From: Tritrichomonas musculus
Taxonomy: Eukaryota; Parabasalia; Tritrichomonadida; Tritrichomonadidae
DNA length: 64,000 nt
Direction of reading: 5' to 3'
Assembly (NCBI GenBank): GCA_039105265.1
Contig: JAPFFF010000049.1
Span: forward strand, 1,075,501-1,139,500
Below are positions 1 to 12,317 of this stretch, one piece after another (the stretch's first letter is position 1; each line of letters starts with the position of its first letter). The notes under the pieces are model-generated. The model was not told where the DNA came from. It made no database searches and was given only the letters and a program-made list of their open reading frames with translations. The position numbers were made by a program, and so were the translations under genes.

Positions 1-584
1 TTTTACATATATTCATGACTACAAATACTATGTAATTCGCTTTCTATTTTTGAAAATTCTCATGAATATTCAAAAAATTATTCAAAAAACAGAGACAAAA
101 ATATGTTATATCTACACTATATATAGCATAACTTTAAAATATAGTAGTATTGTTTCTTTATTTTCTTTTTTATGTCTAAAAACTTAATAATTTTGCAAAA
201 TTGTAAACGAATAATAAACGTTCTTCTTTTTCATTTATTTTTCTTTTCATCAAATTATAAATTCTTTGAGCCTTTTTCTAATGAAAATTTAACATTTTAA
301 AAATATTTAGAAATAAATTATTGTAATTTAATGAAAATGATTAAATATTATAATCAAATGAAAAATATCCAATTAATATGATTGAATGTACTTGATTGTT
401 TATAATAATTCGATATTTATAAAAAATGCAATTGTATGAATGTGATTATTTAGAAGATTTGATTTGTTTAGAAGAATGTGATTGATTAATAATTCTATTT
501 GAATCAATTATATTCAATTTTAAATAGGTAATACTTTCATTCTTTTAATCGCTTTAATTCAATCACTTTTACTCATTCAATTAC
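1..584 (+). repeat. Left terminal inverted repeat, unique part
   Basis: An AT-rich non-coding segment that is the mirror of about 15559-16142. It starts ttttacatatattcatgac and runs into the satellite at about 585. I found no gene in it. It is the outermost part of the MULE visible here and probably carries transposase binding sites, but no specific site can be named from sequence alone. Confidence 0.85.
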
Positions 585-3500
585 ATGCATTCATTCAATC
601 ACTTTCATTCATTCAATCACTTTCATTCATTCAATTACTTTCATTCATTCAATCACTTTCATTCATTCGATTACTTTCATTCATTCAATCACTTTCATTC
701 ATTCAATCACTTTCATTCATTCAATCACTTTCATTCATTCGATTACTTTCATTCATTCAATTACATTCATTCATTCAATCACTTTCATTCATTCAATTAC
801 ATTCATTCATTCAATTACATTCATTCATTCAATCACTTTCATTCATTCAATTACATTCATTCATTCAATCACTTTCATTCATTCGATTACTTTCATTCAA
901 TCAATTACATTCATTCATTCAATTACATTCATTCATTCAATTACATTCATTCATTCAATTACATTCATTCATTCAATCACTTTCATTCATTCAATTACAT
1001 TCATTCATTCAATTACATTCATTCATTCGATTACATTCATTCATTCAATTACATTCATTCATTCAATTACTTTCATTCATTCAATTACATTCATTCATTC
1101 ATCGCTTTAATTCATTCGATTACATTCATTCATTCAATTACTTTCATTCATTCAATTACATTCATTCATTCAATTACATTCATTCATTCATCACTTTCAT
1201 TCATTCAATTACATTCATTCATTCAATTACATTCATTCATTCAATTACATTCATTCATTCAATTACATTCATTCATTCATCACTTTCATTCATTCAATTA
1301 CTTTCATTCATTCAATTACTTTCATTCATTCAATTACTTTCATTCATTCAATTACATTGATTCATTCAATCACTTTCATTCATTCAATCACTTTCATTCA
1401 TTCAATTACATTCATTCATTCAATTACATTCATTCATTCAATTACATTCATTCATTCAATTACATTCATTCATTCAATTACATTCATTCATTCATCACTT
1501 TCATTCATTCAATTACTTTCATTCATTCAATTACATTCATTCATTCAATTACATTCATTCATTCAATTACATTCATTCATTCAATTACATTCATTCATTC
1601 AATTACATTCATTCATTCAATTACTTTCATTCATTCAATTGCATTCATTCATTCATCACTTTCATTCATTCAATTACTTTCATTCATTCAATTACATTCA
1701 TTCATTCAATTACATTCATTCATTCAATCACTTTCATTCATTCAATTACATTCATTCATTCAATTACATTCATTCATTCAATTACATTCATTCATTCAAT
1801 TACATTCATTCATTCATCACTTTCATTCATTCAATTACTTTCATTCATTCAATTACATTCATTCATTCAATTACTTTCATTCATTCAATTACATTCATTC
1901 ATTCAATTACATTCATTCATTCAATTACATTCATTCATTCAATTACATTCATTCATTCAATCACTTTCATTCATTCAATTACTTTCATTCATTCAATTAC
2001 ATTCATTCATTCAATTACATTCATTCATTCAATTACATTCATTCATTCAATTACATTCATTCATTCATCACTTTCATTCATTCAATTACTTTCATTCATT
2101 CAATTACATTCATTCATTCATCACTTTCATTCATTCAATTACTTTCATTCATTCAATTACATTCATTCATTCAATTACATTCATTCATTCAATTACATTC
2201 ATTCATTCAATTACATTCATTCATTCAATTACATTCATTCATTCAATCACTTTCATTCATTCAATTACATTCATTCATTCAATTACATTCATTCATTCAA
2301 TTACATTCATTCATTCAATTACATTCATTCATTCAATTACATTCATTCATTCATCACTTTCATTCATTCAATTACTTTCATTCATTCAATTACATTCATT
2401 CATTCAATTACATTCATTCATTCAATTACATTCATTCATTCAATTACATTCATTCATTCAATTACATTCATTCATTCAATTATTTTCATTCATTCAATTA
2501 CATTCATTCATTCATCACTTTCATTCATTCAATTACTTTCATTCATTCAATTACATTCATTCATTCAATTACATTCATTCATTCAATTACATTCATTCAT
2601 TCAATTACATTCATTCATTCAATTACATTCATTCATTCAATCACTTTCATTCATTCAATTACATTCATTCATTCAATTACATTCATTCATTCAATTACAT
2701 TCATTCATTCAATCACTTTCATTCATTCAATTACATTCATTCATTCATCACTTTCATTCATTCAATTACTTTCATTCATTCAATTACATTCATTCATTCA
2801 TCACTTTCATTCATTCGATTACATTCATTCATTCAATTACTTTCATTCATTCAATTACATTCATTCATTCATCACTTTCATTCATTTAATTACTTTCATT
2901 CATTCAATTACATTCATTCATTCAATTACATTCATTCATTCAATTACATTCATTCATTCAATTACATTCATTCATTCAATTACATTCATTCATTCGATTA
3001 CATTCATTCATTCAATTACATTCATTCATTCAATTACATTCATTCATTCAATTACATTCATTCATTCAATTACATTCATTCATTCAATTACATTCATTCA
3101 TTCAATTACATTCATTCATTCATCACTTTCATTCATTCAATTAATTTCATTCATTCAATTAATTTCATTCATTCAATTACTTTCATTCATTCAATTACAT
3201 TCATTCATTCATCACTTTCATTCATTCATCACTTTCATTCATTCGATTACATTCATTCAATCAATTACATTCATTCATTCGATTACATTCATTCATTCAT
3301 CACTTTCATTCATTCAATTACATTCATTCATTCATCACTTTCATTCATTCAATTACTTTCATTCATTCAATTACATTCATTCATTCAATTACTTTCATTC
3401 ATTCAATTACATTCATTCATTCATCACTTTCATTCATTCAATTACATTCATTCATTCAATTACATTCATTCATTCAATTACATTCATTCATTCATCACTT

Positions 3501-6500
3501 TCATTCATTCAATTACTTTCATTCATTCAATTACATTCATTCATTCATCACTTTCATTCATTCAATTACTTTCATTCATTCAATTACATTCATTCATTCA
3601 ATTACATTCATTCATTCAATTACATTCATTCATTCAATTACTTTCATTCATTCAATTACATTAATTCATTCAATCACTTTCATTCATTCAATTACATTCA
3701 TTCATTCAATTACATTCATTCATTCAATTACATTCATTCATTCAATTACATTCATTCATTCAATTACATTCATTCATTCATCACTTTCATTCATTCAATT
3801 ACATTCATTCATTCAATTACATTCATTCATTCAATTACTTTCATTCATTCAATTACATTCATTCATTCAATTACATTCATTCATTCAATTACATTCATTC
3901 ATTCAATTACTTTCATTCATTCAATTACATTCATTCATTCATCACTTTCATTCATTCAATTACTTTCATTCATTCAATTACATTCATTCATTCAATTACT
4001 TTCATTCATTCAATTACATTCATTCATTCATCACTTTCATTCATTCGATTACATTCATTCATTCGATTACATTCATTCATTCAATTACATTCATTCATTC
4101 AATTACATTCATTCATTCAATTACATTCATTCATTCAATTACATTCATTCATTCAATTACATTCATTCATTCAATTACATTCATTCATTCAATTACATTC
4201 ATTCATTCAATTACATTCATTCATTCATCACTTTCATTCATTCAATTACTTTCATTCATTCAATTACATTCATTCATTCAATTACATTCATTCATTCAAT
4301 TACATTCATTCATTCAATTACATTCATTCATTCAATTACATTCATTCATTCAATTACTTTCATTCATTCAATTACATTCATTCATTCATCACTTTCATTC
4401 ATTCAATTACTTTCATTCATTCAATTACATTCATTCATTCAATTACTTTCATTCATTCAATTACATTCATTCATTCATCACTTTCATTCATTCGATTACA
4501 TTCATTCATTCGATTACATTCATTCATTCAATTACATTCATTCATTCAATTACATTCATTCATTCAATTACATTCATTCATTCAATTACATTCATTCATT
4601 CAATTACATTCATTCATTCAATTACATTCATTCATTCATCACTTTCATTCATTCAATTAATTTCATTCATTCAATTACATTCATTCATTCAATTACATTC
4701 ATTCATTCAATTACATTCATTCATTCAATTACATTCATTCATTCATCACTTTCATTCATTCAATTACATTCATTCATTCAATTACATTCATTCATTCAAT
4801 TACTTTCATTCATTCAATTACATTCATTCATTCAATTACATTCATTCATTCAATTACATTCATTCATTCAATTACTTTCATTCATTCAATTACATTCATT
4901 CATTCATCACTTTCATTCATTCAATTACTTTCATTCATTCAATTACATTCATTCATTCAATTACTTTCATTCATTCAATTACATTCATTCATTCATCACT
5001 TTCATTCATTCGATTACATTCATTCATTCGATTACATTCATTCATTCAATTACATTCATTCATTCAATTACATTCATTCATTCAATTACATTCATTCATT
5101 CAATTACATTCATTCATTCAATTACATTCATTCATTCAATTACATTCATTCATTCAATTACATTCATTCATTCAATTACATTCATTCATTCATCACTTTC
5201 ATTCATTCAATTACTTTCATTCATTCAATTACATTCATTCATTCAATTACATTCATTCATTCAATTACATTCATTCATTCAATTACATTCATTCATTCAA
5301 TTACATTCATTCATTCAATTACTTTCATTCATTCAATTACATTCATTCATTCATCACTTTCATTCATTCAATTACTTTCATTCATTCAATTACATTCATT
5401 CATTCAATTACTTTCATTCATTCAATTACATTCATTCATTCATCACTTTCATTCATTCGATTACATTCATTCATTCGATTACATTCATTCATTCAATTAC
5501 ATTCATTCATTCAATTACATTCATTCATTCAATTACATTCATTCATTCAATTACATTCATTCATTCAATTACATTCATTCATTCAATTACATTCATTCAT
5601 TCATCACTTTCATTCATTCAATTAATTTCATTCATTCAATTAATTTCATTCATTCAATTACTTTCATTCATTCAATTACATTCATTCATTCATCACTTTC
5701 ATTCATTCATCACTTTCATTCATTCGATTACATTCATTCAATCAATTACATTCATTCATTCAATTACATTCATTCATTCGATTACATTCATTCATTCATC
5801 ACTTTCATTCATTCAATTACATTCATTCATTCAATTACTTTCATTCATTCAATCACTTTAATTCATTCGATTACATTCATTCATTCAATTACTTTCATTC
5901 ATTCAATTACATTCATTCATTCAATTACATTTATTCATTCAATTACATTCATTCATTCAATCACTTTAATTCATTCGATTACATTCATTCATTCAATCAC
6001 TTTCATTCATTCAATTACATTCATTCATTCAATTACATTCATTCATTCATCACTTTCATTCATTCAATTAATTTCATTCATTCATTCATCACTTTCATTC
6101 ATTCAATTACTTTCATTCATCCAATCATTTTCATTCATTCAATCACTTTCATTCATTCAATCACTTTCATTCATTCATTCAATCACTTTCATTCATTCAA
6201 TTACATTGATTCATTCAATTACTTTCATTCATTCAATCGCTTTCATTCATTCAATTACATTCATTCATTCAATCATTTTCATTCATCCAATCATTTTCAT
6301 TCATTCAATCACTTTCATTCATTCAATCACTTTCATTCATTCATTCAATCACTTTCATTCATTCAATTACATTGATTCATTCAATCACTTTCATTCATTC
6401 AATCGCTTTCATTCATTCAATTACATTCATTCATTCAATTAATTTCATTCATTCAATCACTTTCATTCATTCATTCATCACTTTCATTCATTCAATTACA

Positions 6501-7935
6501 TTCATTCATTCAATCACTTTCATTCATTCAATCACTTTCATTCATTCAATCACTTTCATTCATTCAATCACTTTCATTCATTCAATCACTTTCATTCATT
6601 CAATCACTTTCATTCATTCAATCACTTTCATTCATTCAATCACTTTCATTCATTCAATCACTTTCATTCATTCAATCACTTTCATTCATTCAATCACTTT
6701 CATTCATTCAATCACTTTCATTCATTCAATCACTTTCATTCATTCATTCAATTAATTTCATTCATTCATCACTTTCATTCATTCGATTACATTCATTCAA
6801 TCAATTACATTCATTCATTCAATTACATTCATTCATTCGATTACATTCATTCATTCATCACTTTCATTCATTCAATTACATTCATTCATTCAATTACTTT
6901 CATTCATTCAATCACTTTAATTCATTCGATTACATTCATTCATTCAATTACTTTCATTCATTCAATTACATTCATTCATTCAATTACATTTATTCATTCA
7001 ATTACATTCATTCATTCAATCACTTTAATTCATTCGATTACATTCATTCATTCAATCACTTTCATTCATTCAATTACATTCATTCATTCAATTACATTCA
7101 TTCATTCATCACTTTCATTCATTCAATTAATTTCATTCATTCATTCATCACTTTCATTCATTCAATTACTTTCATTCATCCAATCATTTTCATTCATTCA
7201 ATCACTTTCATTCATTCAATCACTTTCATTCATTCATTCAATCACTTTCATTCATTCAATTACATTGATTCATTCAATTACTTTCATTCATTCAATCGCT
7301 TTCATTCATTCAATTACATTCATTCATTCAATCATTTTCATTCATCCAATCATTTTCATTCATTCAATCACTTTCATTCATTCAATCACTTTCATTCATT
7401 CATTCAATCACTTTCATTCATTCAATTACATTGATTCATTCAATCACTTTCATTCATTCAATCACTTTCATTCATTCAATTACATTCATTCATTCAATTA
7501 ATTTCATTCATTCAATCACTTTCATTCATTCATTCATCACTTTCATTCATTCAATTACATTCATTCATTCAATCACTTTCATTCATTCAATCACTTTCAT
7601 TCATTCAATCACTTTCATTCATTCAATCACTTTCATTCATTCAATCACTTTCATTCATTCAATCACTTTCATTCATTCAATCACTTTCATTCATTCAATC
7701 ACTTTCATTCATTCAATTACATTGATTCATTCAATCACTTTCATTCATTCAATCGCTTTCATTCATTCATTCAATTAATTTCATTCATTCAATCACTTTC
7801 ATTCATTCATTCATAACTTTCATTCATTCAATTACATTCATTCATTCAATCACTTTCATTCATTCAATCACTTTCATTCATTCAATCACTTTCATTCATT
7901 CAATCACTTTCATTCATTCAATCACTCTCATTTAT
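585..7935 (+). repeat. Left 18-bp satellite array (about 400 units)
   Basis: Tandem units of 18 bp of the type ATTCATTCAATTACATTC, with variants AATCACTTTC, CGATTAC and AATTACTTTC, plus interspersed 17-bp units (ATTCATTCATCACTTTC). The plus strand is almost free of G. Because 18 is a multiple of three and the unit contains no stop codon in any forward frame, very long open frames run through it (HSFNHF, ITFIHS or SLSFIQ repeats), broken into frame changes by each 17-bp unit. This is satellite DNA, not a gene. Higher-order repeats are visible: the block 5851-6909 is repeated at 6910-7968 (offset 1059 bp), and a CGATTAC-doublet block recurs near 4041, 4491, 5003 and 5453. Confidence 0.95.
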
Positions 7936-7968
7936 TTTCATTCCAACCAATTTGTATATGTTTATTCA
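5851..7968 (+). repeat. 1059-bp higher-order tandem duplication in the satellite
   Basis: The series of variant units beginning AATCACTTTAATTCATTCGA at 5851 recurs at 6910, and later landmarks (the ATTGATTCATTC variants at 6209/7268, the doubled CATCCAATCATTTTC variants) keep the same 1059-bp offset. The second copy differs by a few unit changes, including a different number of identical AATCACTTTC units. This is the pattern left by unequal exchange. Confidence 0.8.
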
Positions 7969-8045
7969 ATTTCATTCAAATAAAAAAAATAAATAATGAT
8001 ATATTTTAAATTGGTTTATTTAAAAAATAGGAAAGCATTTAAATA

Positions 8046-10091
8046 TTATTTTTTCTTACTTTTTTTTTCACCTGGGTTTGGGATTCTTTTGCTTTTTTGT
8101 TTCAATGATTTAGTTTCTACAGGTAAATCATCTGTCTTTTGAATTATTTGATTAAAATCTGGATATGTTAGATTCTTAAAATGCTTTCTGTAATTTGACG
8201 GATAATAGCGTGGATGAATCCATTTGCACCAATTTATTCGTTTTTTACAAGCTACGGCCAATAAATGTATGCATGGCATGCCACAGTCTTTATAGAACAG
8301 ACATGTGCATGATGCTTCATTACTTGAAGTCAAAATTACTGTGCAATTTGTATCAGGATCATTATCTTTGCTTACATCATATTTTTCCCATTCTAGATCT
8401 GTGTGAATAACCGTTAAATTATGCGCAATCGCTAAAGCATAGCTTAACCATTCAGAAACTGATGTTGTAAAATAACTTTTTTGAAGACATATTTTCTGGA
8501 TTGCAAGGAATCCAAATTCATATAAATGCAAAAATACTTCAAGTGGTTCTTTATTTTTGAGGTGTAGTCTTTTAACAAATGCATTTAAAGATTCTACTGC
8601 TGCTGTGGCCAAGTTTTGATCTCTTGGACCAGATGATGCAAAGCGACTTACTTTTTTCAAATGATCTTTATTTTCTAGATACTTCCTTAAGTCATCATAT
8701 TCATCTGAAATTGTTTTCATAGTTTCAGCAAATTCATGTGAATCTGATGCCGAAGCTAATTTAATTAACATATGCAGATCTTTGCAATGAAGTGACATAT
8801 GAAAGATGCAAAGTTGATTTTCAATTCCAACTTCTTCAACAGGTGTTATCAATGCCCCGGATTCATCTGTTTGACACACTTTTATATTATGCAATTCTTT
8901 TCCCATCATTTCTAATAGCATTCTTGTATAATCTTGTCTTTCAGAAGGGGACCATGCAGCAGCTAATGGGATAATAGTACGATTTCCTGAAAGGGTTACC
9001 ATACAATAGAGATGACCCCCTGCAATTCCTGTCTGAAAGCGGGTGTCGATCTGTACAACTGGAAAAAACATCACTGAATTAATAAAATCGACAGCATAAT
9101 TTGGTGTGAATCCAACAAACTCCACAAGATTATCTTTATTTCTATGCACTTTTCCATATCCTCCATTTCTTCTTATTATATCCAAAAAACTCTCTAGTTT
9201 TCCCCAGGATTTCAATCTTTTATTAGTATTTAACTCGAATATATCATTATATACTCTTCTTATTCTTAATTTATTAAGTGTTTCTTTGTCGGCATTAAGT
9301 TCTTTCCTTACTAAATTATAATAATCTATATCGACAACAACTTGCTTTCCGAGCTTTTTAATAGTTTGTTTCAAATCATTTAGTTTAATTATTTTGGGAC
9401 CTTTGCAAGTATGCTTAGTTTGTTCAGTTACATGAAAACCATCGTTTACATAAGTAAACGTAATTTTGTAATCGCATTTTTTTGATTTACACTTAAATAT
9501 GATCAATTCTGAATTGTTAGTTTCTTCTTCAGTTAATGTGTATTCTTTGTTTGCTTCGGTAGCATATGTTTGAACACTATAATGATCTGGAAATGGTGCA
9601 AATTTTGTTTCTATGTTGTCTCTTGTAACTATTTCAAGTTTATCTTGTTTGTTGTCATTCTTAACATCATCTTTTCCCACTTTTTCAATTGTTTCATTCG
9701 TGAAAAGTTTTTCCGCATTTATGTTTTTCCAGTCGATATCTTTACAAATATTTTGTTCATAAAAATCAATTATTTCATCGTCATTCACTTGTTCTTTTAA
9801 AGGAATATGATTACCAAATGAATTTCCTGATTTCAGGTGAGGATTATCTAAATTTAGCAATCTCATTTCATTATCAACATGCTTTTTGTTCTCACGCTTT
9901 TTATTCTCACTCTTTTTGCTTTCAGAACTATCGTCAACTAATTTTCTTGGTCGCCCAGGCTTTCTTTTTGAAGATGCATTATTTTTTTGTTTATTTTTAT
10001 CGTCAATGACATCAGACAAAAGTTTGAAAATCTCATTATTTAATTCTCTTTGTGCAAGTTGAATGGCCTCTTCAATATCAAAAAACTTCAA
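8046..10091 (-). CDS. MULE transposase with AT-hook, FAR1-like and SWIM zinc motifs
   Basis: Mutator-like transposase, the enzyme that would cut and paste this element. Reading from the top of the open frame (a TTG at 10091; the first in-frame ATG is residue 76 at 9866): an ankyrin-like helix remnant (residues 1-25), an AT-hook KRKPGRPRK (42-50), a FAR1/FLYWCH-like Cys/His region (about 195-232, CKSKKCDY then HTCKGPK), and the MULE DDE core with D349 in QIDTRF and D409 in QTDESGAL followed by CIFHMSLHC. The third acidic residue is not assigned. A SWIM finger CTC-x9-C-x-H lies near 591-608, followed by a lysine-rich tail. The frame upstream of 10091 continues as ankyrin sequence in another frame, so the true N-terminus is probably longer and the gene is now interrupted. 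It lies inside a 16-kb inverted-repeat element and is transcribed the same way as the ankyrin ORF. Confidence 0.88.
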   Translation of the reverse strand: MKFFDIEEAIQLAQRELNNEIFKLLSDVIDDKNKQKNNASSKRKPGRPRKLVDDSSESKKSENKKRENKKHVDNEMRLLNLDNPHLKSGNSFGNHIPLKEQVNDDEIIDFYEQNICKDIDWKNINAEKLFTNETIEKVGKDDVKNDNKQDKLEIVTRDNIETKFAPFPDHYSVQTYATEANKEYTLTEEETNNSELIIFKCKSKKCDYKITFTYVNDGFHVTEQTKHTCKGPKIIKLNDLKQTIKKLGKQVVVDIDYYNLVRKELNADKETLNKLRIRRVYNDIFELNTNKRLKSWGKLESFLDIIRRNGGYGKVHRNKDNLVEFVGFTPNYAVDFINSVMFFPVVQIDTRFQTGIAGGHLYCMVTLSGNRTIIPLAAAWSPSERQDYTRMLLEMMGKELHNIKVCQTDESGALITPVEEVGIENQLCIFHMSLHCKDLHMLIKLASASDSHEFAETMKTISDEYDDLRKYLENKDHLKKVSRFASSGPRDQNLATAAVESLNAFVKRLHLKNKEPLEVFLHLYEFGFLAIQKICLQKSYFTTSVSEWLSYALAIAHNLTVIHTDLEWEKYDVSKDNDPDTNCTVILTSSNEASCTCLFYKDCGMPCIHLLAVACKKRINWCKWIHPRYYPSNYRKHFKNLTYPDFNQIIQKTDDLPVETKSLKQKSKRIPNPGEKKSKKK

Positions 10092-10304
10092 TCGGAATAT
10101 TAGAAACTTTTATTTTTTCAGTGGCTATTAAAAGCTTGACTATTTCTATATTTCCTTTTTCAACAGCTAAATTTAATGCAGCTTTATTAATGTTAATATG
10201 AATTTCATTCAATTTTTTGTTATAAATTTCATTTAAAAAAAATTTGGAATGCTCTTAAAACATGTATTTTTCAATATTATTGAATTGCTTGATTTAAGCA
10301 ATGT
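10092..10304 (-). pseudogene. Ankyrin-repeat remnant bridging two ORFs
   Basis: On the minus strand this short interval encodes an ankyrin-repeat consensus (KAALNLAVEKGNIEIVKLLI) ending IPIEV right at the T-run where the transposase frame begins FFDIEEAIQLAQ. Going the other way it meets the end of the DUF3447/ankyrin ORF. The repeat is in a frame different from the transposase frame by one base at the T-run, and the stretch nearer 10300 is more decayed, with another T-run. The simplest reading is that 8046-11510 was once a single ankyrin-MULE gene that has taken at least two frame breaks. Introns are an alternative for the second gap, but no clear trichomonad splice motif is seen. Confidence 0.6.
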
Positions 10305-11510
10305 TTAACACTTTAATACACAAAATTGAATTATTACAACAAATAAAATTATTTCGTTTACATCTATATCTTTGTTCTTCAAAAGAATATCAACAAGAGT
10401 ATAATGATTATACTTACATAAATCATTAAAAGTGGATTTATTGATGTAACTATTCTCAATAAACGCATAATTATAATACTTCAAACCTTGCGCGACAAAA
10501 TCTTTTGAATATAAGTTTTCATTTTCAAGATAGTTGCTTTGAATATTATTAAACATTTCATTATGATGACATTTAATTGATTCCATAGCTAAAAGAAAAA
10601 AGTTATTGACATCATTTTTAGTATATTGAAATAAATCTGCGCTGTTTCCATGTATTACAAAAAGCATCAATGAATGTGATATTTTGGCGCCATTTTCATA
10701 CAAAAATTTAAAGATTTTATTCGAACCAAAAAATGCTGCGTATTCAATTAATGAGACTCCATAATTATTGGTACTTGAACCAAATAAAAATCGCCTTTTA
10801 GATTCAGTTTGCTTTTTAATTAAAAAAGAGTTTGTTTCATATATTGATGGCTCGATTTTTGCATTATATGGGAGATTATTTTGGTTAATATATGAAATAA
10901 ATTCTTCAATTGAGTCATTTTGTATAATTTTACAAATAGGATTGTGATTTTCTCCTGCTTTCCTATTTTCATAAAAATTTTCTGGTAATTCTTTTCCCAT
11001 TTCCTCATCAAAATTATTTTCTTCGAATATACCTTTTAATTTTGGAAACCAATTTTGTTTTCTTAAAGGCTGAATTTCAGGCGAAAAATATTGAAGATAA
11101 TTTTCAAAAATATATTTATTTGAATATGGATTTTTTGTAAATATTTTAATAATGTATTCATCAACAATTATCATTTTTTCTTGGATGAGAAATAAAAGAA
11201 TTCGTTTGTTTCTCTTGAAAATATCGAAAATTTCTGAATTAGAATAGATGTTAATGATATCATCCTTTAGAAACATTAAAATTTTCTCTATTTTACAGAA
11301 GAAATCGGATACACGATGATGATTATTAACAATTTTTGCAATCATATTCAGAATAATTCTTAATTTTTGCTTATCATTATTATAATTTAGATCATCAAAT
11401 AAATTGGTTAAAATTTGAAAGTATTCTTCTGTATTTTTATCTTCATTTATAAAGGAGAGAATATTGGCTTGAACCATTCTCATTTGCTGTATATATTTCT
11501 TACAATCCAT
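10305..11510 (-). CDS. DUF3447-type ankyrin protein (N-terminal part of a fusion)
   Basis: A 401-aa frame starting MDCKKYIQQMRMVQ, chosen because it is the first ATG and matches the usual start of trichomonad DUF3447 ankyrin proteins; a TTG 36 bp upstream is less likely. It shows the family blocks NNHHR, FKRNKRILLFLIQEK and YFSPEIQP, then repeats with SLIEYAAFFGSNKIFKFLYENGA (the DUF3447 core) and a further unit HYTLVDILLKNKDIDVN. Members of this family are cytoplasmic or nuclear protein-interaction proteins of unknown specific function. The last residues (ILFVVIIQFCVLKC) are unlike an ankyrin end, and ankyrin-like sequence resumes downstream, so the ORF end is probably a break. It is either a host gene captured by the transposon or the natural N-terminal region of its transposase. 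Confidence 0.7.
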   Translation of the reverse strand: MDCKKYIQQMRMVQANILSFINEDKNTEEYFQILTNLFDDLNYNNDKQKLRIILNMIAKIVNNHHRVSDFFCKIEKILMFLKDDIINIYSNSEIFDIFKRNKRILLFLIQEKMIIVDEYIIKIFTKNPYSNKYIFENYLQYFSPEIQPLRKQNWFPKLKGIFEENNFDEEMGKELPENFYENRKAGENHNPICKIIQNDSIEEFISYINQNNLPYNAKIEPSIYETNSFLIKKQTESKRRFLFGSSTNNYGVSLIEYAAFFGSNKIFKFLYENGAKISHSLMLFVIHGNSADLFQYTKNDVNNFFLLAMESIKCHHNEMFNNIQSNYLENENLYSKDFVAQGLKYYNYAFIENSYINKSTFNDLCKYNHYTLVDILLKNKDIDVNEIILFVVIIQFCVLKC

Positions 11511-11546
11511 TACGTTTTGCTTTATCAAAACTGAGTGTATATACAA

Positions 11547-12317
11547 AAAGTTTCAAAGCTCAGAATTTTTTTTATAGCTTTGAAAATTCAATAGTTTATT
11601 TTTTATTCTGATTTTTTTTTTTTTTTTTAATTTCAATTAATATGAGTGACTTGTTTATAAATCAATTTGATGTTACTTTTAGCTTTGTTAAAATAATTAC
11701 CAAATGCAATACACATGATTTGTTTCTAATTTTTATGTGCTTATTATGTAAATCATTTTATATAACCAAAAAATCGGCAAAAAAACGCCATTGTGAAGAT
11801 AAATGTAACATCAAAAGACTTGAAAATAATTTAATGTTAAAATATTTAATGATTTTGCTATCGAAAAAAACATTTCGTCCATTTTATGAAGAGATCAAAA
11901 CAAAAATTTCTAGGTTTAGTTCTTCATCATCTAGAACTACAGGGTTTTATTGTTTCTGATTATGAAAAATATGATCAAGAATATCAATAATTTTTCCTTT
12001 GCTCATTGCAAGTGTTGCAAATATATAACGTGCTAGAGCGAATGGAATTCAATTCTATTATTTTCAGCATGAGTAGTAAGAATAAGGGGTGCGACGTATC
12101 CTCACTCTGCAGGCTTTTAAAACCTTCTTAGACCTCCGAGAACACTTAATGACCTTCTATATATATAGCTTTCCAACGAGTTTCTAAACGATAGATCGAA
12201 CTTTATTGATTTAATGATACACATGAGATAGTTCTTCAGTAAAGTTCTAGTAGCCAATAAAACTTCACTGAAATCCTATTTACGATATCTTTTTAATGGA
12301 ATATTTATAAATAAAAA
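11547..12317. other. MULE interior, mostly non-coding
   Basis: Contains a T-run near 11610-11630 and a 105-codon open frame at 11642-11959 (listed separately). The remainder, about 11960-12317, shows no convincing gene and no recognisable RNA. It is more GC-balanced than the flanking arms, with phrases such as GGGGTGCGACGTATCC near 12087. Confidence 0.4.
11642..11959 (+). CDS. Small hypothetical ORF with a Cys/His cluster
   Basis: An ATG-started 105-aa frame, divergent from the ankyrin gene 131 bp away. It has a hydrophobic first half and a C-x2-C ... H-C-x3-C cluster (CLLCKSF then RHCEDKC) that could bind zinc, and a Ser-rich tail (SRFSSSSSR). I recognise no family. It may be the start of a longer decayed gene or a chance frame; codon use gives little support either way. 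Confidence 0.3.
   Translation: MSDLFINQFDVTFSFVKIITKCNTHDLFLIFMCLLCKSFYITKKSAKKRHCEDKCNIKRLENNLMLKYLMILLSKKTFRPFYEEIKTKISRFSSSSSRTTGFYCF

Noticed and set aside
1357-2889. A second long repeat-encoded frame overlapping the first
   Set aside because: Same satellite read in another frame, opening on TTG; not a gene.
585-5861. A 1758-codon open frame of HSFNHF/ITFIHS repeats
   Set aside because: It is a by-product of an 18-bp satellite without stop codons in any forward frame; 17-bp units change the frame repeatedly with no sign of selection on one frame. The mirrored frame starting at 15558 has the same cause.
585-7935. CRISPR-like array
   Set aside because: Units are contiguous 17-18 bp variants with no unique spacers, and the setting is eukaryotic.
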